From Salisapilia sapeloensis (taxonomy: Eukaryota > Oomycota > Peronosporomycetes > Peronosporales > Salisapiliaceae), in the NCBI GenBank assembly GCA_023334545.1, contig JAADVB010000077.1:1-64000 (forward strand): DNA of 64,000 nucleotides, written 5' to 3'. Position 1 is the stretch's first letter, and each line of letters opens with the position of its first letter. A program made the translations under genes and the position numbers. This document shows, piece by piece, positions 32,329 to 40,340 of the stretch. The notes beneath the pieces are model-generated. The model had not been told where the DNA came from. It made no database searches and worked only from the letters and a program-made list of their open reading frames with translations.

Positions 32329-33406
32329 CTAGAGGCCTTTGGTTTCGACGATCGGTAGTGCGACAAAGTTGTTCAGACGGAAGTACTTGGTCGGGAATTC
32401 ATCCGAGACGATGAGATAGAGTGGGTACATGATCGTAAGTTGTCCGATGACTAGACCGGCGATGTTTTCCATGGGCGAATGGAAGTAGGCAGTAGTGAAG
32501 AACATAGCATAGAGCGCGATGGCTCCGATGAAGAGCATGATGCCTCGTAAGGCTAGTTTCTTCACACTCTTCGTCCAATGCACAGACGATTCGACGGATA
32601 GAGCAAACCATTCGAATGCCATGATCGCGAGGTAGTGAGATGATAAGAGGACGACGTGGTCTGCATGATCAAACTGGGAGATGCACTTGCCAGATTTCCG
32701 TAGTGGACCGTACCAGCACTCGTTCGGACTTCTACCAGAGACTGTCGTGACGATGATGTCTTCCATGGCCCCGATACCTGCGTATAATACAAAGGTGCGG
32801 AAGGCCATGATGAAGAGGTAGAGTAGACCGCGGCGGGTGAGGACTCGGATGCGAGGTAGCGTCGCGTTCGGTCCGAGCATGACGCAGACGTAGTTGATGA
32901 TCAATGGAATCAATGGAATAGCCCAAGCTCCCTAAGAATTCATTCTTTAGTATTGCATGTAGATACTTGGTAGATGAAACTACTTGAAGGGTAGATAGGA
33001 TGGAGATGGAGTCCATGCCAGGGTAGCAAGGAGCAGCATGTCGACTGCCTTCCTTACCACCACAGCATACGAGTTCAAATTCATCCGGATGGGAATCTAG
33101 ATGTAACCAGTTGCTCTGGCATCTATTGAGAGTTGTTAGAACCTAGGAGACGTGTGCAGTTGAGGAATAAAAGGGATCGTACGGGCCGATGACGCGGACG
33201 TATTTGCTTGGAAAGCGAAAGTATGCATAGATGACAAGCAGCACGAGCAAAGCATTGAGCGAGACGAGGTTGCTTTGAGCTTGTAGCTTTTGCAGCGACA
33301 GCCAAGTGTTCTGTGCTGGAGACGGACGTGCCGGTGGATGCATGACGGATTGCTCTCGCTTTTCTATTAGGCGATCTCTTCGCTTCCAACGTGTGGACCA
33401 CTTCAT
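32329..33406 (-). CDS. Polytopic membrane protein (three exons proposed)
   Basis: Proposed as complement(join(32329..32931, 32984..33115, 33152..33406)), 329 residues. The 52-nt intron (GTAGTT donor, TTCTTAG acceptor) joins the last two exons in phase and is convincing. The other junction needs a 36-nt intron containing a TTCTAAC branch-like motif, which is unusually short, so that join is weak. Exon 1 gives a basic N-terminus and one helix (LNALLVLLVIYAYF). Exon 3 gives four to five helices and a polar CWYGPLRKSGKCISQFDHAD segment followed by HVVLLSSHYLAIMAFEWF. That arrangement vaguely recalls lipid phosphatase or fat-storage-inducing membrane proteins, but no family can be asserted. It is probably in an internal membrane. 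It converges on GAPDH. Confidence 0.6.
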
Positions 33407-33612
33407 GTTGAAGTTGAGATACTGTGAAACGTTGGAAGAGCTTTTAATACATGCGCATGGAATCTACTCATTTAGTTTTATGTAGACGCATTGGCTTTGT
33501 ACTTTACATACCAGAATGATGCAATTAGGTTGAGATATTTTGGGATGTTATGCTCTATGATGGGAGATCTAGATATTCTTATACGACTATTCCTCAAGGG
33601 ACGCACAGGAGG

Positions 33613-34614
33613 ATGAAAGCTCTGCAGGTCACGCACTTTGCTACGTCCGGCAACATCCAGTGGACGGAGGATGCAGCTAAACCAGCGATCGTTAAGCCAA
33701 CACAACTGCTTGTCAAAGTGTCTGCAGCATCATTAAATCCAGCAGATATTGGTATCATGACAGGTGGTATATCACTCGTCTTCCGTGCCTCCAACTGTCC
33801 ATACATCCCCGGTCTTGATCTATGCGGCATCGTGGAAGAGGTTGGAGAGAAATGCAAGGAGTTTAAAAAGGGAGACCGTGTTGCTGCTGTGTTAGACAAG
33901 ATCGAGGAAGGCGCTTTTGCGGAATACGCTGTCTTTGAAAGCTCCCAAGCGGCGCACGTCCCAGAATCTTTAAGTGACCTCGAGGCTGCTGCCCTCCCAA
34001 CAGTCGGATGCACTGCCTTTAGTACCATTAACGCTGCTAATATCACAGAGGGTGCTCGTGTGATGGTTCTTGGTGGATCTGGCGGAATTGGATCGTTAGT
34101 CGTTCAGCTATGTAAAGCGAAAGGAGCTTCATTCATCGCAAGCACGTCCACAAACACCGATCTCGTCAAGTCACTCGGCGCTGACTTGGTCATCAACTAC
34201 AATGAGCAGACATGGTGGGAGATGGATGATGTGAAGGAGCTAGACTTGATCCTCGATTGCATCGGTTCACAAGATGCTTGGACTCATTGCGATGAAGTTT
34301 TAAAGAGTTCTGGTCGATACATTGCCGTCGCGGACGATCCGAACACAAAACTCCGAGGTATCACCGAAATGCTCACGTTTGTCAGCCGTCTTGCCTGGCG
34401 TTCCTGGAATCCGTTCACGACATCCTACAAGCTCATCTGTTCCTTTCCCACGGGCTCAGACGTCGAAGCTATGTTCACTAGCTTCCAAGACACTGCGCAT
34501 GCCGTGCTAGATCCTACGTCCCCGTACACATTCACACAAGCATCGATGGAAGCTGCTGTGCAACTACAAGCAAGTCATCACGCCAAAGGAAAGATTGTCA
34601 TGCAAATGGAATAA
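33613..34614 (+). CDS. Zinc-independent MDR oxidoreductase, quinone-reductase-like
   Basis: The ATG at 33613 starts the conserved MKALQVTHFATSG; an in-frame ATG at 33550 would add 21 residues with no family match. The 333-residue protein is a medium-chain dehydrogenase/reductase. The GroES-like N-terminal half has SLNPADIGIMTGG and the IPGLDLCGIVEEVGEKCKEF core. The nucleotide-binding motif VLGGSGGIGSLVVQLCKAKG is near residue 150. The cysteines that bind structural and catalytic zinc in alcohol dehydrogenases are absent. It therefore belongs with NADPH:quinone oxidoreductases and RTN4IP1/zeta-crystallin-like enzymes, reducing quinones or enones with NADPH. Substrate is unknown. No targeting signal is obvious. 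Confidence 0.88.
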   Translation: MKALQVTHFATSGNIQWTEDAAKPAIVKPTQLLVKVSAASLNPADIGIMTGGISLVFRASNCPYIPGLDLCGIVEEVGEKCKEFKKGDRVAAVLDKIEEGAFAEYAVFESSQAAHVPESLSDLEAAALPTVGCTAFSTINAANITEGARVMVLGGSGGIGSLVVQLCKAKGASFIASTSTNTDLVKSLGADLVINYNEQTWWEMDDVKELDLILDCIGSQDAWTHCDEVLKSSGRYIAVADDPNTKLRGITEMLTFVSRLAWRSWNPFTTSYKLICSFPTGSDVEAMFTSFQDTAHAVLDPTSPYTFTQASMEAAVQLQASHHAKGKIVMQME

Positions 34615-34640
34615 AAGCTCTTGCAACGTATCTTGTTCGT

Positions 34641-36038
34641 TTAGTGACTAGCATCTTGACTCCATTGGATCGTATTCGGATCAATGCCTTCCTGCACCAT
34701 CTCCCACAACGGACTCATCTCGCGTAGACGCGTCACGTGCTTAGCACACATGTCGACGGCAAAGTCGATCTCATCTTCCGTCGTGAATCGACCGATACCA
34801 AAGCGAATGGACGTATGTGCCAAGTCTTCTCCAACACCAATGGCACGCAATACATACGAAGGCTCAAGCGAAGCACTTGTGCAGGCACTACCGGAGCTCA
34901 CAGCGATGCTCTTTAACGCCATCAAGAGACTCTCACCTTCGACGTACGCGAACGAGAGGTTGATGTTACCTGGATGACGCTTCTCCAAGTCACCATTGAG
35001 AACCGTATGCGGCACACGGCTTGTGATGCCGTTGAAGAGACGCTCCGAGAGGTAGCTGACCCACTTGTGGTCGTTGTCCATCTCTTCCAAAGCAACTTCA
35101 CAGGCCTTGCCAAAGCCGACGCAGAGCGGAGCTGCGAGCGTACCACTGCGCATACCACGCTCCTGTCCACCGCCAGACATGATCGGCTCGAGACGGACGC
35201 GAGGACGACGACGGACGTACATGGCTCCGATACCCTTGGGGCCGTAGATCTTGTGTCCAGAGAGAGACATGGCGTCGATCTTCATGTCGTCGACGTCAAT
35301 GGGGAGTTTGCCAAGCATCTGCGCTGCGTCCGTGTGGAAGAAGACCTTGTTGCTGCGGCAGATCTCACCAATCTCCTTGAGCGGCTGCAGGACGCCGATC
35401 TCATTGTTAACAGCAATGACCGAGACGAGGGCCGTGTCCGGACGAATGGCGTTCTTCAAGTCTTCCACGTTCACCAGACCGTCATTACCGACTGGCAAGT
35501 AGGTAACTTCAAAGCCTTCGCTCTCTAAGGCTCGGCAAGAGTCGAGAACGCACTTGTGTTCGATCTGTGTCGTGATAATATGCTTCTTCCTGCCTTTGTT
35601 AAAGCGAGCAATGCCCTTGACGATATTGTTGTTCGATTCCGTCGCACCAGACGTAAAGATGATCTCCTTCGAATTGGCGTTCACGAGCGTCGCGACTTGC
35701 TGACGCGCCTTCTCCACTGCTTTCTCGGCGTCCCACCCGTATTCGTGCGAACTCGAGTGTGGATTGCCATAGGCAAAGGTAAGGTGTGGCAGCATCGCAT
35801 CGAGGACGCGTGGGTCCAATGGCGAAGTGGCTTGCACATCCAAGTACGCAGCTTTGCCTTCCATCGTCGGCTCACCACGAATGGCAAAGCCTGGCGAGAA
35901 GATTTCTTCCGAATTGATATTCTTCAAGACGCTTTCCGGCACGGCATTCGCCGCAGTGTACCGGTTATCCGTGGCAAAGGTACGTGCGAATTGCTTCTTG
36001 CTCCGACGAGCAAATGTGGTGGAAATACGTCGCATCAT
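34641..36038 (-). CDS. NFS1: Mitochondrial cysteine desulfurase NFS1
   Basis: A 465-residue PLP enzyme. The first ATG in frame is 36038; the next codon is also Met. The N-terminus [20 protein letters not shown] is a typical mitochondrial presequence. The catalytic domain has [16 protein letters not shown], the TSGATESNN motif, the PLP lysine in [11 protein letters not shown] near residue 261 and the catalytic-cysteine loop [14 protein letters not shown] near 385. It takes sulfur from L-cysteine as a persulfide and hands it to ISCU for Fe-S cluster assembly, together with ISD11 and frataxin. All key residues are present. It faces the uL11m gene across a 237-bp divergent spacer and converges on the MDR gene with only about 26 bp between stops. 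Confidence 0.96.
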   Translation of the reverse strand: MMRRISTTFARRSKKQFARTFATDNRYTAANAVPESVLKNINSEEIFSPGFAIRGEPTMEGKAAYLDVQATSPLDPRVLDAMLPHLTFAYGNPHSSSHEYGWDAEKAVEKARQQVATLVNANSKEIIFTSGATESNNNIVKGIARFNKGRKKHIITTQIEHKCVLDSCRALESEGFEVTYLPVGNDGLVNVEDLKNAIRPDTALVSVIAVNNEIGVLQPLKEIGEICRSNKVFFHTDAAQMLGKLPIDVDDMKIDAMSLSGHKIYGPKGIGAMYVRRRPRVRLEPIMSGGGQERGMRSGTLAAPLCVGFGKACEVALEEMDNDHKWVSYLSERLFNGITSRVPHTVLNGDLEKRHPGNINLSFAYVEGESLLMALKSIAVSSGSACTSASLEPSYVLRAIGVGEDLAHTSIRFGIGRFTTEDEIDFAVDMCAKHVTRLREMSPLWEMVQEGIDPNTIQWSQDASH

Positions 36039-36275
36039 TCTTCCTCCTTGGGTAGTACCAGCGGAATGGAATTGTGAGTGTAAAGTTATGCCTTGCGCAC
36101 GATCATTCGTCCAATGATCTACCAAAAAGGTTGCGATTGGTCGGTCAACGTTAAACAGCGCACGTCGCTTCTATTGAAGAAAAAAAGATAGAGACCTCTT
36201 TTTCGCCAATCAACGTGCATAACTTTTCGACCAATCACCGCACGGAAGGTTTGGACACCAGTCAAGGAATCCCCA

Positions 36276-36710
36276 ATGTCGAATGCGGTGAAAGGAATTG
36301 TGCGCCTGCGTGTGGCGGCAGGCAAGGCGAGTCCGTCGCCCGCGATCGGTCAAGCCTTAGGTCCGTTAGGTGTGAACATGATGGAGTTTTGCAAGGCTTT
36401 TAACGAACGTACGGCCAACCTGGTGGAAGAAACGCCGGTGCCAGTCGTCCTCACGGCGTTCAATGACCGTACATTTACGTTTTCGACGAAGACACCTGCT
36501 GCCTCGTGGTTCCTCAAGCGTTCTGCCGGTATCGAGAAAGGCTCTTCGACCCCAGGTCAAGGTTCTGCCGGGAGCGTGAACCTGCGTCAGATCTACGAAA
36601 TCGCGCTTATCAAGCATCAGGATGAGCACCTAGAGCACATTGACTTGTCGTCGATCTGCAAGAACCTCATCGGGACGGCTCGATCCATGGGTATTGACGT
36701 GAAACCATAA
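36276..36710 (+). CDS. MRPL11: Mitochondrial ribosomal protein uL11m
   Basis: A 144-residue bacterial-type L11: GIVRLRVAAGKASPSPAIGQ, then ALGPLGVNMMEFCKAFN, and the C-terminal RNA-binding domain with GTARSMGIDV. The N-terminal PAIGQALGPLGVN block is the hallmark of bacterial and organellar L11, not of cytosolic uL11. The protein sits at the base of the L7/L12 stalk and binds the GTPase-associated region of large-subunit rRNA. No long presequence is present; the short N-terminus may be enough for import, as in other uL11m. The ATG at 36276 is the first in frame. Its divergent neighbour is another mitochondrial gene, NFS1. Confidence 0.94.
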   Translation: MSNAVKGIVRLRVAAGKASPSPAIGQALGPLGVNMMEFCKAFNERTANLVEETPVPVVLTAFNDRTFTFSTKTPAASWFLKRSAGIEKGSSTPGQGSAGSVNLRQIYEIALIKHQDEHLEHIDLSSICKNLIGTARSMGIDVKP

Positions 36711-36782
36711 CAATCCGATCGACTTGCAATTCTCTTTGTTTGTATTGTTTTCTCTCACTTGCGTACGATCGATCGTACGTGC

Positions 36783-38861
36783 CTACTCGGTATCCAATTC
36801 CATCTTGAGCTCGCTTTCTCGAAAGAGAGACGTTCGTCTCGAGCCCATCACGTCACTTCCCATGTAGCTAAAATCTTCAAAATGCATGGCTTGCATGCCA
36901 CCAGACGATCCGATCGTCGGACTGTCGGCCACATCCTGTTGTCGAAAGGCACTTGGGACGTACTGCAATTCGTTCGCTAACGAACTCTTTTCGCCCATAC
37001 TACTCGACAAGCGTGTGTTTACGGCCGGTTTAAACGGAGGCTCGAGCCGTCGATTCAACAGTTCATCCCAATCGACTCCTTCGAACCACGGATGTGCCAT
37101 GATCTCATGCGCCCCATCGACGCCACATCCGATCCGATCTCGTGGGTTCTTGACCAACAGTTTGCTTAGGAAGTCAATTGCCGTCGGTGAAAATAGATCC
37201 GTCGGGTACTCTGGGTCTTTCGACAAGATCTTCTGGAACATCTCTCGACGATTGCTACACCAGAACGGCGTCTGCCCTCGTATCATTTCGTAGACTAGAA
37301 CACCATAGCTCCACCAGTCGACCGAGTTACCATAGGAAGACGTTGTCTTTTGACTAAAGATAAGCTCTGGTGCCAAGTACTCCGGTGTCCCGACGAAGGT
37401 CGATCCTTCATCCTTTTCTTTCGACAGACCAAAGTCCGTTAAGGCGACGTGTCCTTCTCCATCCATCAAGATGTTCTCGAGCTTGAGATCTCGATAGAGG
37501 ATATGTAGTTGATGCAAATGAGCGAGAGCGAGCATGAGTTCCGCCGCGTAGAACTTTGCACGAGATTCATCAAAGCGTTTACTCTTTTTCAAATGCACGA
37601 AGAGAGAACCGCCGCTGTAGTAGTCCATGACCATATACAGTTTATGCCGATTCTGGAAAGCATAGCGGAGTCGAACGACAAACGGATGTTCGACGTGCTT
37701 GAGGATACGTTGCTCAGACTTTGTGTGTTCCACTTGCTGCTTCTTAAACACATCTTGCTTGCGTAGAACTTTCATCGCATACACACGCCCGGCGTTCCGA
37801 CCTGCTTTCTTCTTGGCTAAGAATACTTTGCCGTAAGCTCCTTTCCCAACTACTGACAAGAGGTCAAAGTCGTTCACACTCATGCTCGTGGAAATGACCA
37901 TGGATCGACGTGACGATCCACGACCGGAGCTAGATCGCTCCCGTCCATGCTCATCAACAAACTCGGCGTCTTCTTCGTGCGGAGGAAGGTACGACGCAGT
38001 GGACATGGCGGCTGCACCTGCATAAGCGTACTCGGACAGTCGATTCATTTCGTCCATCAGTTCATCCTCGATCGGTTCATCCGCCATGGACCCTCGTGCG
38101 CTTTCAAAGAACGCAAACACCGTGTCCATACTCGCGCCAATCGTCCATGCAGTGTTACTACTCTTTTGCTCCGGACCGTTGGGTTCGCCAGCAGACAGAC
38201 TGAGGCATCCGAGCTGGCCACTGTCCTGTAGCTGTGCGCCAGGAGGTTCTCGAGACCGCTGCCAGTTGATCGCACGCGTACCAAGAAGACCACGTACTTC
38301 CTCATTCTCGTCCGGGTCGAGTCGATGGGACGATTCGATGAACGCGATGGCAGCGAGTTTCGATCGGAGAGCAGGTTGGGAGGTAATAAGGTACTTTGTG
38401 AGCGTCCCACCGCGACCGTAGGCTGCAATGTAGACTTGGCTGCAGGACGCTCGGACGCCATAGGTTTCCCATACGTGTCCAATGTGCTGTTCTGGTGTAC
38501 TGGAGTGTGGAATGGGAATCTTTTCATCTCCTGAAATGACGTGGTTGTAGCTTGGGTTCGTCACGATGACGCCATAGCCTTTCGAGAGAGCAGAATGGAT
38601 GTAGGGAAGCATGGATCCGGAGCGGTAGTGGTCTGGGAGATCCGCGGCTTCGAGAACGAGTGATCGACTCCAGATACCTGGTTGAATCCCGTTGCCACAG
38701 ACGATGATGAGGAGAAGTCGTCGACAAATGTGCCAATTCGCACTCATAAAGATAGAGCATTTTACTGGACTATCTGCTGATGGGATACTCGTTTCAACAA
38801 ATCCTAGTTGTAACATCTTTTGCTGTTCCTCCTGGACAATCCTAGCAAGACGCTGCTCCAT
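36783..38861 (-). CDS. Arb2-domain/AGC protein kinase fusion
   Basis: A 692-residue protein from ATG 38861. Residues about 1-265 form an Arb2/FAM172-type alpha/beta-hydrolase-like domain: VCGNGIQPGIWSRSLVLEAA, SKGYGVIVTNPSYN, IPIPHSSTPEQHIGHVWETY and AAIAFIESSHR. The position of a nucleophile elbow reads AYGRGG, with Gly where a serine would be, so it is probably not a hydrolase. Residues about 330-590 are an AGC kinase: GKGAYGKV, YAMKVL, YRDLKLEN near 460, DFGLSKE near 477 and GTPEYLAPE. The tail has a DSPT turn-motif-like site and a hydrophobic motif FEDFSY near 664, as in S6K/SGK/PKB kinases, implying control by PDK1/TORC-type kinases. The frame is continuous across the junction, with a Ser/Arg-rich linker. 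Confidence 0.88.
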   Translation of the reverse strand: MEQRLARIVQEEQQKMLQLGFVETSIPSADSPVKCSIFMSANWHICRRLLLIIVCGNGIQPGIWSRSLVLEAADLPDHYRSGSMLPYIHSALSKGYGVIVTNPSYNHVISGDEKIPIPHSSTPEQHIGHVWETYGVRASCSQVYIAAYGRGGTLTKYLITSQPALRSKLAAIAFIESSHRLDPDENEEVRGLLGTRAINWQRSREPPGAQLQDSGQLGCLSLSAGEPNGPEQKSSNTAWTIGASMDTVFAFFESARGSMADEPIEDELMDEMNRLSEYAYAGAAAMSTASYLPPHEEDAEFVDEHGRERSSSGRGSSRRSMVISTSMSVNDFDLLSVVGKGAYGKVFLAKKKAGRNAGRVYAMKVLRKQDVFKKQQVEHTKSEQRILKHVEHPFVVRLRYAFQNRHKLYMVMDYYSGGSLFVHLKKSKRFDESRAKFYAAELMLALAHLHQLHILYRDLKLENILMDGEGHVALTDFGLSKEKDEGSTFVGTPEYLAPELIFSQKTTSSYGNSVDWWSYGVLVYEMIRGQTPFWCSNRREMFQKILSKDPEYPTDLFSPTAIDFLSKLLVKNPRDRIGCGVDGAHEIMAHPWFEGVDWDELLNRRLEPPFKPAVNTRLSSSMGEKSSLANELQYVPSAFRQQDVADSPTIGSSGGMQAMHFEDFSYMGSDVMGSRRTSLFRESELKMELDTE

Positions 38862-39561
38862 GTGTCCTCGCTCTGGCTATTCATACGATCGAAAGAAGTG
38901 TTTAGGAACGTTACAAAGATAGATACATGTAGATTTGCAGATAGGAGAATTAAAAAGACAAAAGAGAAGTGGCTGGGTGTACCATTGCAATCAAGTGGAG
39001 TAGGGAGAGATAGCGTGGGGAGGCCGTGAAAAGTGTCGGTGTTGGCTTGTGCTCTTTATTCGAGTACGATGGATGTGAAGAATTTACAAGTGCTCAGGAC
39101 AGACGTTCCGTGTAACGATACGTCTTTGTGTGACTTGGATGCGTGGGACGTGAACGCCGGGGCAGAACTTCTCTGAGCACAGCACCGAAGCTCGACGCTT
39201 CCGTGGTGTGATGCGAGTCATATGCGAGGTTGAAATATTGGCGCAACCTTCGGACGACTTTACACGGAGCCAATCGATTCTTGAAGTCCGGTAGAAGTGC
39301 CATGGGATGCGGGACAAGTAGACGGTGTAATGAATGGGCGGATGGATAGTACTAGACTTGATGTAATGGACTGAATGGTCGAATAACTTTCTCGTGAACT
39401 TCCAAAAGTCTTTTTCGATCTTTTTTCGGTACGGTCGAGAGGTATCACTCGACTTCCAGAAAGGCTTTTACGCCTAGACTTGATTTCGTACCTGCCATTC
39501 GCGAACTTGCCTCGGCTAGGAGAAGAAGCACAAGATAAGCAAAGTGAAAGGATCGGTCAGC
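38862..39561. other. Intergenic region with overlapping small open frames
   Basis: 700 bp between the divergent kinase and surface-protein genes. On minus, an ATG frame of 69 codons (39094-39303) and a non-ATG frame of 77 codons (39084-39317) overlap in different phases. The latter has cysteines and basic residues reminiscent of a small organellar ribosomal protein, but neither is convincing. The rest should hold the two promoters. Confidence 0.4.
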
Positions 39562-40217
39562 ATGACACCAACTCGTTTCGTTCTCGTAACCGTCCTCGTC
39601 GTATTACTGCACACTACGACTGCGCAAAAGTCGAAGGCGACCAGCGATAATGACACCTCTAGTTCCGCTTCGATGGACGGCTCTGTCAGTGAGGACGCTA
39701 GTGACATGTCTTCGATGGCATCTGCGAGCGGCTCGGTCGACTACGAGTGCGAATGTGACAAGGAGCGGAAAGTATCGCTACTGGGGGCCTCGGACTATTG
39801 CCTTGCGCCCGACGCAGTCTTTACGCACAAATGTGGAAACGTGAATTTGAAAGAAGGCGGTGAATGCCCACGAACTGGCGCCATGCCTTGCTCTGATCAA
39901 GGACACGTTCTCGCGAATGACAGGTACCACAGTCGCCATATATTTGTCTCGTTTCCACTAACATGAAACGTAGTTACTGCGAGTATGATAAACGTGACAA
40001 GACGTACAAGTGCGTTGCGAGTAAGAAGGACTTGGATATTCACGATGAGGAGAAGAAGAGTAAAAAGCGTCGAAAGAGATCGTCGAGCAGAAGCAAGGAC
40101 GAGAGCACACCTGACGCTGGAGATGACGATGGCGCGAGCGATGTCGATGGTAGATCGGTTCTACGCCTAGTCTTCTCGTTCGTAGTGCTCGTCGTGGGTG
40201 TTGTTGGCTTTAGCTAA
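39562..40217 (+). CDS. Small eight-cysteine secreted protein, probably GPI-anchored (two exons)
   Basis: join(39562..39923, 39974..40217), 201 residues. The 50-nt intron has a GTACCA donor, a CACTAAC branch-like motif and a CGTAG acceptor; it joins the frames in phase and completes the cysteine set. The N-terminus MTPTRFVLVTVLVVLLHTTT is a signal peptide (cleavage near residue 22). A Ser/Asp-rich linker follows, then eight cysteines beginning YECEC and ending YKC, a Lys/Arg/Ser-rich stretch, and a hydrophobic C-terminal SVLRLVFSFVVLVVGVVG, as for a GPI anchor. The first ATG is at 39562; an upstream in-frame GTG is ignored. The cysteine pattern is not one I can assign. It is a candidate cell-surface or host-interface protein. 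Confidence 0.8.
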
Positions 40218-40340
40218 GTAGAATGGAAGGCGGATCATGAGCTGGTGATTTAATAAGGAAACAAGACAGTTTTAGCTAATCTACTGTTGTATTCAAGTCA
40301 TGCAGCAAATGCAGATATTCTCGACGTATTTGACATGTAA

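Noticed and set aside
39084-39317. Small basic cysteine-containing minus-strand frame, considered as a mitochondrial ribosomal protein
   Set aside because: No ATG start, an overlapping ATG frame in another phase, and only a vague resemblance to bL28-type proteins.
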